64,000 nt of DNA from assembly GCA_030512295.1 (NCBI GenBank), contig JAULSR010000002.1:3906001-3970000 (forward strand), in the 5' to 3' direction. Shown piece after piece: positions 44,217-53,990 of the stretch. How positions within the stretch are numbered: the stretch's first letter is position 1; each line of letters begins with the position of its first letter. This DNA comes from Bombardia bombarda (Eukaryota > Ascomycota > Sordariomycetes > Sordariales > Lasiosphaeriaceae). Made by a program: the position numbers and the translations under genes. The notes beneath the pieces are model-generated. The model made no database searches, was not told the origin of the DNA, and worked only from the letters and a program-made list of their open reading frames with translations.

Positions 44217-44340
44217 ATGAATGGGATAGCTATGAATTAGATAGTTGTAAATGGGACAGTTGTAAATGGGACAGTTGTAAATGGGACAGTTGTAAATGGG
44301 AAAGTTGTAAATGGGAAAGTTGTGAATTGAGATAGTTAGA
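44217..44340 (+). repeat. 15-bp minisatellite, about 8 copies (site 3)
   Basis: Units GGGACAGTTGTAAAT, GGGAAAGTTGTAAAT and variants. It lies in the spacer between the convergent right copies of families B and A. Confidence 0.93.
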
Positions 44341-44508
44341 TGCATGGCTTTGACGGAATTTCTACCCGGTAAAATTGGGGTGTGTAACTCTTTAAAAGTA
44401 CCTAGGTAGATCAGCCGAAATTAAAGTGTTATATGGGGACGTACGATGTAGGACCCCTTGTACGGTACGTCGAGACCTTCTCTATTATTAATGCTGTATG
44501 TCAAATAC

Positions 44509-45918
44509 CTAAGACAAGATAAAGTCCAAGCTTTCCCAGCGGCTCGTCTTCCGCTTTCGGGCGAATTCTACCATCATGGAATATGTGACATATCCCATAC
44601 CAGGGTATTCATGCTGCACCTTTTGGGCGACGTGGCCGGCAACGCGTGAGGCGTAACAACCATACCCGGCCGCGATAGCGGGCCTAGAAGCAGTAGGGAC
44701 AGCAACCACGACATCGACGACCTTTATTATAGCGTCCTTAATTGAAGAAGCAATGGCCCACCGTAAGGATTCCCGGGGCGCTGCGCATATGGCGCCACCA
44801 AAAGTCTTCATGGCCTCGACAGCGGCATGCCGGACGATGGATGTGCTTAATGCATCGTGGTCCAGGGCATCCATGGCTCGCACGGCTGTCAGGGCGTTTC
44901 TGTCGTAAATATTTCTCAGCTTTACAAGCTGGTCTATTTTTGACACGAAAAAGAAATCTTTTTTGGCCATGTCGACGAGGTAGGAAGCCAGTGCAGCGGT
45001 GATGGAGGAAGTCAGCGCAACGGCGGCGGCGGGTGTGGCAGCCGGATTCACAGAGGCCACGGCTGTGGCAACCAGCGAAATGGCGGTGACCAAGCTCTTG
45101 ACGTGGGGTTCGAATTCCTCACACGAGGAGCCGGCGGCGACGGCGGAGATGGCAATGGCGATATCAGCCAGGCTTGACGCATAACAACCATACCTGTTCG
45201 CCACGACCACCGACCGCATCTCGGCAGATGATGGGGTGGTGGTGACAGCGGCCGCCGCAGCGACAGCGTTGATGACCTCTTTTAGGGCGATGACTAGAAC
45301 ACTAACTATAGCCACACGTTCGTCCGGCTCATGTGCGCCAGTTCTGCTTTTTATGGCCATGTTAAGGAAGCTTAGGGCGTCCAAGGCGCCGCTCTGGACA
45401 TGGGCCATTGGAGAAATGGACGCGTCCCATGCAGTGATCCCCTCGGCCGCCTCATAAATCTCGTATAGGCGGGGGAAACCGAAATATTCAGCAGCTCTGC
45501 TAGTAGACATCCCATTAATTATGCGGGCATGGTCGTCAATGGCGGTACAGAGCAACCTCGCGACAATGGGTGCCGTGGCGGGCGGTACCTTGCCAACTGT
45601 GTCGGCAAGGCGAGATACCGTCTCCGCCATGTCGTCAGCATGCCCGACTAGGCTCCATATATTGGGCGACGTACAGCGAGGCAAAATTGAGAAGGCGGCC
45701 ACCATGGTTACTAGACTTGATTCCACAGTTGGCAGAGGCTCAGCATACGATGACGCACTCCAACCGTCTTCGGCATCTTGTTCAACGTATGGCGGAGGCG
45801 CCTCAGTCTCCCAGTCTTGCGGTGGGGATGTCATGCTGGATTGGCGTTTCGATTGTGCTTCGAAAATGGTTCGCAGAAAAGAAAATGAAGTAGCAATTTG
45901 CAAGTCTTTGACGGACAT
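44509..45918 (-). CDS. Family A, right copy: Ala-rich helical protein of unknown function
   Basis: Single-exon ORF, 469 aa from the ATG at 45918 (MSVKDLQIATSFSF). The next ATG at 45834 (MTSPPQDWETEAPPPY) is an alternative, favoured if the TATA-like box at 45934-45941 sets the transcription start; alignment with the left copy favours 45918. The frame stays open back to the GPI16 stop. The protein is Ala/Val/Ser/Thr-rich and mostly helical by composition, with an APPPYVEQ motif near the N-terminus. It contains an internally repeated motif, VANRYGCYASSLADIAIA and AAGYGCYASRVAGHVAQK, also seen in the left copy. A central part (KIDQLVKLRNIYDRNALTAV and following) is absent from the left copy. No membrane span, signal or catalytic motif. 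I do not recognise the family. Confidence 0.65.
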   Translation of the reverse strand: MSVKDLQIATSFSFLRTIFEAQSKRQSSMTSPPQDWETEAPPPYVEQDAEDGWSASSYAEPLPTVESSLVTMVAAFSILPRCTSPNIWSLVGHADDMAETVSRLADTVGKVPPATAPIVARLLCTAIDDHARIINGMSTSRAAEYFGFPRLYEIYEAAEGITAWDASISPMAHVQSGALDALSFLNMAIKSRTGAHEPDERVAIVSVLVIALKEVINAVAAAAAVTTTPSSAEMRSVVVANRYGCYASSLADIAIAISAVAAGSSCEEFEPHVKSLVTAISLVATAVASVNPAATPAAAVALTSSITAALASYLVDMAKKDFFFVSKIDQLVKLRNIYDRNALTAVRAMDALDHDALSTSIVRHAAVEAMKTFGGAICAAPRESLRWAIASSIKDAIIKVVDVVVAVPTASRPAIAAGYGCYASRVAGHVAQKVQHEYPGMGYVTYSMMVEFARKRKTSRWESLDFILS

Positions 45919-45933
45919 TGTGGATGTGAGCTG

Positions 45934-45941
45934 TTTATATA
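45934..45941 (-). promoter_or_regulatory. TATA-like box of the right family A gene
   Basis: TATATAAA on the minus strand, 16 bp before the ATG at 45918 and about 100 bp before the ATG at 45834. It lies only about 95 bp past the GPI16 stop codon. Confidence 0.45.
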
Positions 45942-46032
45942 CCAGGATTGGACTTTTAAACTTTACGCCATAAAGTTCACGCACTCCTTCACATGCAGAG
46001 TGATACATTTGAACCTTACTCACAAGGCCCAT

Positions 46033-48087
46033 CTACAAGTCCTTTTCCCCACCAACCCCATCCACACCTCGCCTCCCCTTCCTCCTGACCAACCTCTCAA
46101 AAGCCGGCCTCAACCTCGCCCCCAACTTCGTCAACGCCGGCCCCAGCCCGACCTTGGGCCCCTCATCAGCCGCGACGAACCTCCTGACGAGAATATTAAA
46201 CATGCCGCCAAAGCAGAGAGCAATCGCCGTCGACGTAAAGATGATGACGTTGTACGGCATACTAAAATCCGGCGTCGGCAAGCTGCACAGCAAGCTCGTC
46301 GTCCTCAGGCTATACGCGGCGGCGGCAAACCGGCGCTGCTGACCACCCCCAGCCCCAGCCCCAGCCCCAGCCCCAGCCCCAGCTCCAGCTCCAGCTCCAG
46401 CTCCATCCGATTCCGACGATTCCGACCCCGACCCCGGCGCCAGAATAGTAATCACCGCTGCCGCCACGTCAAACCCGCGGTTCGCGTCGGGCGGGTACTC
46501 GGTATACCGCAGAATCGACTTTTCAAAGTCGTACGTCAAAAAGACGGTGGAGGCGGGCGGGACGCGCATGCGCACCTCGAGCTGGGTGCCGCGGGCGCGG
46601 TCGACGGCGGGGCGGTAGTAGACCTCGTGGATCAGGGACGGGTTGTCGTGGGACGCCTGGCCCTCGACGCGGGCGGCCATAGTGTGCAGGTAGATGCGCA
46701 TGAACCAGGGCAGCGACTCCATGTAGATGAACTCGACGGCCGTGTCGGGGCTGGGGTTGCGCAGGATGGTCTGCACGCCGCCGCGCTCCTGGCCGTGGCC
46801 GGTGAAGGAGCGCTCGGCGTAGAGGAGGGGCGTCTCGGGCTTGACGAGGACCTCTTCTTCTATCAGGAGTTGGATGCCGTCCTCGCTCTCGCCTTGGGCT
46901 GGCGGCGACGTTGGCGCCTCGGGCCGCGGGAGGGCGAGCTCAAAGTCGGCCTCGGGCGGGATGTCGAAGCAGCGAGACACGCGGTCGCCGTTTTTCTTCT
47001 CCACAGCGCCTTCCGAGATGGAGACGGCGCGCGAGTCGGGGACTTGCAGGCAGACTGGAGGCGTGTTTGGGTCTGTAAGGGGGCATGTGCCCTTGATCGT
47101 CTTGCCAAAGAGCTGGGACAGCGACCAGTCTTGGTGGGCGATCGAGTCGACGGGGAAGCAGGTGTCGCCCGCGTGGTATGGCTTGGACGAGTTGCAATGA
47201 AGCTCGTGACCTGGCAGAGGCCTGGGGATGGGGTTCCCCCTGGGGCGCTTGGATCGCTCAATGTCCAGCACCATGTCGATGGTCTGCTCAATCTCCAAGA
47301 CGCACTCGCCGCCGTCGGCTGGGCAGACGGGACGCACATCGATGGCCATGCTCTGCCAGGATGCGTCAAACAGCTTGTGCCCGTCAAGCAGGGACGCGAT
47401 CCCTGCCTTGCCCTTGCATGGTAGGAGCTTCAGGAACGGCGTAAGGTTCTCGGTGCACACCACCTCGTGTGGGAGCACGCCGTACAGCAGGTGCATGTTT
47501 GTGACGGTCGAATTGGGGTGGTCGCCCTCGGGTTGGAATGACATGACGGGCCGGGTGGTTCGGGTGCCGTCGATGAAGTTGAGGGAGGCGCAAAAGAGAC
47601 CCGAGAGCGCGTTGGTGAGGGTCAGCCATTTGTGGTCGGCTCTATTGTAAGGCAGTCAGCGAATCGGATTGTCAAAGAGGATAGAAATAAGAAATAATTG
47701 AGAAGGGCACCAGGACACATACTCGTCGTCCGTCTCTGCCTCGAGCCAGGCCCACAGCTCGACACCAGTGCCGCCTTCGCGGGCGCCGTCCCAGGGCCTG
47801 GCGCCCCAGCTCTCCGCATCCCACCGTCCCAAGCTGAACCTCAGGTGCAGCTCGCGTGTACCAGCATGTTGTAGGATTTGCCCCAGAGATCGGGGGAAGA
47901 AGCGGAAGTTGTGGGCCTCGAAGGCAGAAAGGGTCGTGTTGGAGCGGAAGTTGAAGCTGGCCAGGAGGGCCGAGAGAGGCAGCGGCCGGAGCACCAGCTG
48001 CTCATGGTAGTCGGCTGACGCGGTTGTGGATTGGATAAAACATGACGAAAGGAGCGAAACGAAGATGAAAGAAAGAAATCGACGCAT
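46033..48087 (-). CDS. GPI16: GPI transamidase subunit GPI16 (PIG-T)
   Basis: Subunit of the ER GPI transamidase that attaches GPI anchors to proteins. Two exons: 47723..48087 and 46033..47641, with an 81-bp intron (GTATGT to CAATAG) in phase; 657 aa. The start at 48087 gives a good signal peptide (MRRFLSFIFVSLLSSC); an ATG 21 codons upstream is less likely. Family landmarks: the N-terminal EQLVLRPLPLSALLASFNF, FRFFPRSLGQIL, ALSGLFCASLNFID, LPHEVVCTENLTPFLKLLPC with the Cys expected to bond to Gpi8, and TVFLTYDFEKSILRYTEYPPDA. One C-terminal membrane span (NVIIFTSTAIALCFGGMF) and a basic cytosolic tail follow. A Gly-Ala repeat of about 20 residues, coded by a CCCCAG-type microsatellite, interrupts the region before the span. 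Confidence 0.93.
46345..46405 (+). repeat. CCCCAG/CTCCAG hexanucleotide microsatellite inside GPI16
   Basis: About ten 6-bp units coding Gly-Ala dipeptides on the minus strand. In frame, in a loop before the transmembrane span. Confidence 0.92.
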
Positions 48088-48473
48088 TTTCCCACTACTA
48101 CCGCCGTCTGTCCATCTGGAGAGACTTGTGGGTTGAGTTGTCAGGGACATTGATGATGTTGCCCGCGGCACAGGTCTGGGTAAATGAAGACAACGCTGCC
48201 AAGGGCGTAAGTAGTTAGGACAGAGGGGTGTTAGTAGCGCTGGGAAGTATGTGTGTGAGTACTAGCAGACACGCGTAGCCACTACAAAGCCAAACCAGGC
48301 CGCATTTTGAGGGATCGCTTGGTAAATGCGCCACACACCACTTCAGCACCCCACTTCCCCAGCTCTCACCTCGCAGCTGTCGGAAAAAAAAAGTCAAGAA
48401 AAAAAAGTCAAGAGACCGACACCAAACCACCAACCAACAAACCTGCGCGCGCGTCGCGACACACAAACAAATC
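48088..48473. promoter_or_regulatory. Divergent promoter region of GPI16 and LUC7
   Basis: A 386-bp spacer between two divergent housekeeping genes. It contains A-rich stretches near 48385-48412. No TATA box is obvious. Confidence 0.5.
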
Positions 48474-49470
48474 ATGGCGGCCGAACAGAGAAAGCTGCTC
48501 GGTACGTGTGCCCCCTTCTCTCTCTCTTCTCTCTCTCTTCTCTCTCTCTTTTCTCTCTCTTTCTTCCAATCCATTTGTCCAACTCCCTCACTGACCCTCC
48601 CCTCCCCCCCTCACAGAACAGCTAATGGGCGGCGGCATCTCGTCCCGCTCGGCCCAGCTCTCCCTCACGGACCCCAAAGTCTGCCGGTCCTACCTCGTCG
48701 GCACCTGCCCGCACGACCTCTTCACCAACACCAAGCAGGACCTGGGCCCCTGCTCGCGCGTGCACTCCGAGGGCCTCAAGGCCGATTACGAAGGCCTGCC
48801 CGACCCCGACAAGAAGAAGTACGGCTTCGACTTTGACTACATGCGCGACCTGCAAAAGTACATTGACGAGTGCAACCGCCGCATCGAGGCCGCCCAGCGC
48901 CGCCTCGAGAAAACACCCGACGAGATCCGCCAGACCAACGTGCTGCTCAAGTCCATCTCGGACCTCGGCAGCACCATCGCCTCGGGCCTGCTCGAGGTCG
49001 AGATCCTCGGCGAGCTCGGCGAGGTCGGCCGCGCCTACGACGAGCTCTACAAGGTCCGCCACGCCCAGTCCCAGAAGCAGGAGCGCGAGCGCGAGCTCAA
49101 GGCTCTTAGCGACACCTCGGGCCCCAGCGGCCACCAGAAGCTGCAGGTCTGCGACGTCTGTGGCGCCTATCTCAGTAGGCTGGATAATGACAGACGGCTG
49201 GCGGATCATTTCTTTGGCAAGATGCATTTGGGGTATGCCCAGATGCGCAAGACATTTGATGCCTTCCCCAAGGATATGAGAGGGAGGCAGAGGCAGCCCA
49301 TGGGGATGGGGATGGGCGGTGGCGGCGGTGGCGGGGATGACGACATGGGTGGCGTGCCCACCGGCCCCGGCGGCTATGGCGGCTACAGGGGGGACCGAGG
49401 CCCGCGGAGGGATGGAGGCGGCGGCGGCGGCTTCAGGGGAGGCCGTGGCCCGAGACGCGGCGGATGGTAG
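48474..49470 (+). CDS. LUC7: LUC7 family U1 snRNP-associated protein
   Basis: Component of U1 snRNP that helps select 5' splice sites. Two exons: 48474..48501 and 48617..49470, with a 115-bp intron whose body is a CTCT-rich tract; 293 aa. The N-terminus MAAEQRKLLEQLMG matches the family start. Zinc finger 1 is the CCCH type (VCRSYLVGTCPHDLF, then GPCSRVHSE). A long helical coiled region follows (YMRDLQKYIDECNRRIEAAQ). Zinc finger 2 is the C2H2 type (VCDVCGAYLS, then HFFGKMHLGY). The C-terminal tail is Gly/Arg-rich (RGG type) instead of the RS tail of animals, as usual in fungi. The intron after nine codons is typical for housekeeping genes in these fungi. Confidence 0.95.
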
Positions 49471-50571
49471 GCTCTGAAGCTGGCCTCGAAGCGTCAGGAA
49501 GGTATGAAGCGAAACTCAACTCGCGAGACTGATGAGCGAGGACGATGTGGGCAGTACAACTGGAGACGAGGATGCGTTACCGTGAAAGGTAAAAGGCACA
49601 CTAGAAAAGGGACGATGTATAAGGGAAAACGATCCAAGGAGCTGCCGCAACACAAAGGGCGGACTGAAAGGATTGGAAGACTAGAAGCGAACCTCCATCA
49701 CATCAAGCAGGAGCTATAGGATATCAACGCGCTGCTGAAGGAGATCAGGGAAACCACCAAGAGTCACTACGGATATCCGAGTTGGACGAAAGGAAAGCTC
49801 CTCAAGGGAAAACAGCAGTCAGGCCAAGGAAACCCACAAAACAAGGGTGATAGTAAGGACGATAAGTCGTGCCAGCGAGAAAGATGAGCTTGGGAAAGGA
49901 ACTAAAGTGATGGTGAGGCGTTCAAGGAGGGGCGTTTTTATTATGGTACATACAGCAACTGGCAGTAGACCACAAGGTTGATTTATGGGTTTGTGGAATG
50001 TTAGAGGTCGGCATGTTTAATAATACCACAAGTAGATAAGGGGGCTACTTATAGCATTGCCCGTTGTCATTAACTGTGAGATATTAAAATACCCAATGGT
50101 TTTGTTTGTTTTTACGCTCATTACGCTATCTCCCCTGACAGGCAACAACATAGACGACACCAGGTCGTGCAGATCAAACACGCTTCTTCTTGCCAAACCA
50201 CCTTCCAGCATGTATGCTTCCACGCCAATGGACAAAGTATTATACCAGTACGAATACGCTTCTCAGGTTTCCTACCTACCACAGGTATCCACCTCGATAA
50301 CTTTTGATATCCATTTCGAATTGTATTTGCCAAAGCCCATTTTCTTTTCATTGTCCCTCTCTTTCATGGCCATAAAATCACCAAACTCTCCAGGTATAAA
50401 AGTCCGCTGTCTGGATATCCAGAATTCATAACACTATTCAGCCCATCACCTACCTATAATTTGCCTCTTTACCAACATCACCATAACCTACATCCTCTAG
50501 TCATATTCACCACCAGTCATGCGTTTGTTTATTTCCGGAGTCTCCCATCCCTTGTCCTTAGCGGGTGCCTC
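49471..50571. other. Intergenic, convergent 3' flanks
   Basis: Between LUC7 and the RGG-protein gene. The part up to about 49900 is purine-rich on the plus strand and may be an extended 3' UTR. I see no gene. Confidence 0.45.
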
Positions 50572-52335
50572 CTAGCTTGGCTCTTGCTGAGTGAGCTCTT
50601 CTTTCCGTCCGTCATTGCCACTCCGACCTCGTCGAGCGGACCCTCCTCTTCGTCGAGGTCCACGCGCACGTCGATCTTGACTGCTTGCTGCCTGGGTGTC
50701 CCGCAGACCTGACACTTTCTTATCCGCTAGACGACCCGACCGAGACATATTACCGCCTTTGGGTAGCGGGCTGTCTCGCGCCACAGCCGGCCGTATGTCC
50801 AGTGAATCTAGCCCACGCGGAGTAGCCGTTGGTGGTATGTTCCTTGACTTCGCCGCTGCCGCTGCCGCCGCCGCCGCCATTGGGTCCTTGGGCGCCGGCT
50901 CCCATAACTTCCACCGCCCCGGCTTCCGGTCAACCGGCGACATCTTCTCCTATGAATCTGGCGCCTTGTTGTCCAGTGCCGCCACCTCGTCGGACCACTT
51001 GCCTATCGGCGGCGAGAGCGGTATGTCGACATCGGTGAACTTGGGTATCGACGTAATGGCCGGGCCGACATCGAGCTTGGGAGGTGCCGCACCCGCCGGC
51101 AGGGGAGGGAACTCTTCTGACCTCAGCACAGGCTTCTTCTCACCAGCAGCGCGACTAGACCCGCGACCCTGGCCATTATAGCCACCACCCCCACCACCAC
51201 TCCGCTCGAACGGCTCTCGGTTACTATCACCATCCGCATCAAATAACGCTCTCCCCCCACCGCCCCTCCCACCACCGCGCCCACCTCTACCCCCCTCCCT
51301 CCCCTCTCACCACCCCTCCCTCTATACCCCCTCTCCCTCGCCCCCTCCCTCGCCCCATCCCTCTCCCTCGCCCCATCCTCCCCCCCCCCAACCCATCCCC
51401 ACCAGCACCAGCACCAGCATACCTGCTCCCCACCAACCCCTGATTTTTGGTCCCCCTAACACCCCCATTCGCCCCCCTAAACCCCCCCTTCCATCCTCCT
51501 CCTTCAGCCTCTCCTCCTTCCCCTCATCCCAGCTCCCGTCCTCTTTATTGCCCATCGCCTGCAGCTTGCGCTCCCTATTCTTAGCGCGCTCGTCCTCGAG
51601 CCGGCGACGGTCCTCGTCAGCGGCGCGACGACGTACGGCGTCCTCAGCGCGGCGGCGGCGGGCCTCCTCCATGCCCTTGGCGTAGGCGGCCGCGTGCTCC
51701 GTCTCGTCGCGCTGGGCCTGCTCGAAGCGGCGCGTCTTCTCGGCCGCGAGGATGCGCATCTGCTCCATCTTGGCGGCGAGCTCGGTGTCGGTGAGCTTGG
51801 TGCGTGGGTTCGCGCCTGAGCCGAGGCGGGCGGCGGAGGTGGCGGAGGCGGATTTGGTTGTGGTTGGGGTAGGGGCGGTGGTGGTGGTGGTGGTGGTGTC
51901 TTTGGAGTCGGCAGTTGCTGTTGTTGCTGCTGCTGCCTCCTTGGCGGCCTTCTCCTTGGCGGCCGTGATGGCGGCGGGCTCTTTCGGTGCCGAGGCCGGG
52001 GCCAGAGACGGGGTGGGTGTCGAGGAGGAAGACGCGTCGGGCGCGGCGCCCGTGTTGTTGGGCGGGGCATTGGACCTCGAAGACTTGTTGTGCGGCTGAT
52101 TGTGATTCTGGTTATGGTGGTGGTTGCTGTTGTGTTGAGCCCGCGACGGCTTGTTGTTGCTTTCCGGGCGAGCGTGTCGCGACTGGGCGAGGCCGGATCT
52201 TGGAGCTTGGGACTGTGCAGTCGCGGCAGCAGCTGGTGGTGATGGCTGCGATACGGCAGCTGTCGCAGTGTGGGAAGCGCGAGCATCAGTCACAGTAGTG
52301 GCATCAACGACAGGCGCAGGAGCAGCTGCTGATGG

Positions 52336-52373
<38 letters not shown>

Positions 52374-52512
52374 AAGATGGCGCATCTTGGGGGGGAGGCT
52401 GTAGTGCGGGGCCGATGGTGATGCTGGCCAGCACCTCCTCGGGCGCAATCGGCTCGAAGTCGTCCGAAAAGAGGTCATCGTCGGTGCGCCCGCCAAACTG
52501 ATCGTTCTCCAT
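50572..52512 (-). CDS. RGG-rich coiled-coil protein, frame interrupted
   Basis: Unrecognised, probably RNA-binding by composition. From the ATG at 52512: an acidic N-terminus (MENDQFGGRTDDDLFSDDFE), polyAla from a GCT run, a Ser/Asn/His-rich disordered part, a charged coiled coil (AAKMEQMRILAAEKTRRFEQ through RRRLEDERAKNRERKLQ), then an RGG region and a C-terminal part with VDRKPGRWKLWEPAPKDP. The frame breaks at a C7 run (51482-51488): one more base gives FRGANGGVRG and a continuous RGG segment. A second break lies at the C6 run 51290-51295, after which the frame reads GGRGGGRGGGGRALFDADG. An in-frame TAG at 50950-50952 separates KAPDS from EKMSPVDRKP; beyond it the frame is open for 125 more codons to 50572 with protein-like composition. 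Lesions may be sequencing errors, decay, or an unrecognised intron in the G-rich stretch. Confidence 0.65.
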
Positions 52513-53472
52513 CAATGCTGCGCGGTGTGAACTTGTGGTGTGGCTGGGTTGTTCTGTGGTGGGATGAAGTTGTGTCGTGAGGAAAATGGTGGGCTGCTCG
52601 CTAGGTACATGTACAGTGAACCGGTGGATGAATTCCTCGCTTCCGGGCCTGGCGCGCTACCAACACGTGAAGTGGGGACCCCAAACCTTGTCGTGCCCGC
52701 TAGGGCCAAAGTCAACGCCCCGAAATATTACTAGACTAAGACCTGTCCTCGGCAGCTGTGCTCAGCTGCCGGATCCAGGGAAAGCTCTTCGATCGGATTG
52801 ATCCCTGTTGAAAGTGCTTATCCAGTCGACGCTTCCATGTGTAAATCTTCTTATGCTTTCCTTTCTACCTTGATTCACTTTGACACGTGTTCCCTCTTGA
52901 CTTTCCCGATACTTTCACGACTCTTATCTTGTTTCAGATGCAATAAAGCAGCGTTTAAACACACTCATTTATTACCTATCTTCCTTGCTAATTATTGGTA
53001 CTTTCTTTACAAAAGAGTCCCAACACAAGGTGTCAGAAAGTCTTTGAAAATATCCGTTTGTATCTAATCTATAATAGTAACATAAGACCTATCGAACTCT
53101 GTCTCTTTGTTTTCACCATATCTTAATGAGAATTATATACATGTCTTACGCAGCAGCTGAGTCAACCATCAGGCTTCTCTTTGCTGGATATAAATGGGTA
53201 CAAAAACAGGTCTTTACAAAAATGACTATCATGGTCTCTTCTCGTAGATATAAGTGTCGTTCAGGTCCCGACAAATCCAAAATTTATTCACACGCAAGCA
53301 AGCCCCGAAATAGCATTGCCCTTCCGATACAACACAATCCTCCCAGCTAAATCATCCTTTTACTCGAGACTACTGCTTCTTTAGAGATCGCTTCGTTGAA
53401 TACACCAGGCCTACCTGGCATTAGTTGCCCAGCCGACTTCAAATCATCAGACACCCGCCTACCAATTGCGCC
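52513..53472. other. Intergenic, upstream of the RGG-protein gene
   Basis: About 960 bp with no supported gene. The part from about 52840 to 53340 is AT-richer. Confidence 0.45.
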
Positions 53473-53670
53473 ATGGAGAACATCGACCTCAAGGATTCTA
53501 TCGATGAGGCCATGGCAAGGATGATATGGCACCTACTCGCCAAGGGATTCTGGCTCAGCTTTGCTGAAATTATCCCCTACATTCTGTGCTATGCCGTCCT
53601 GACCATGGTAGTTGTCTGCGCCGCCAAGACCTTCATCACGGCGTCAAGTTCGGCTACAAACATGCATTGA
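53473..53670 (+). CDS. Possible small membrane protein (65 aa)
   Basis: ATG at 53473, MENIDLKDSIDEAMARMIWH, then a continuous hydrophobic stretch of about 24 residues (WLSFAEIIPYILCYAVLTMV) and a short polar tail. Acidic N-terminus and single predicted span. No homologue is known to me, and an ORF this short can occur by chance. Confidence 0.25.
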   Translation: MENIDLKDSIDEAMARMIWHLLAKGFWLSFAEIIPYILCYAVLTMVVVCAAKTFITASSSATNMH

Positions 53671-53990
53671 CCATAGTCCCTGCGTTGCTGTTTTTGTCCA
53701 TTGTTGAGGAACTGGCCAAGGGTGTAGCCAAGGTCTAGTCTAAGCTGCCGACAGGTATTGGCGGTGTTTATTCCACTAGGAAATGTCAAGCTGTCGATCT
53801 TGATATTTTGGACAGACCTTTTGGGAAGTTACGCTGTGGTGTAGTAAGTCGGTAAGGCAACATGTTTTCCACCATTAGTGAGCACCCCGGAACTTGATCT
53901 CGATGGTTTGACTGATTTGACGTAACAAGATGTGCTATGCACTTTGCGTATATTCTCTATGGCGACACGACTCGAACTCTCGATCTCCTG
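53671..53990. other. Intergenic
   Basis: Nothing specific is seen. A TTCGAG-type sequence near 53970 resembles a tRNA B box but no cloverleaf forms. Confidence 0.4.

Noticed and set aside
50696..51181. 161-aa plus-strand ORF opposite the RGG-protein gene
   Set aside because: It mirrors the coding frame on the minus strand, whose RGG and VDRKPGRWKLWEP sequence is far more protein-like.
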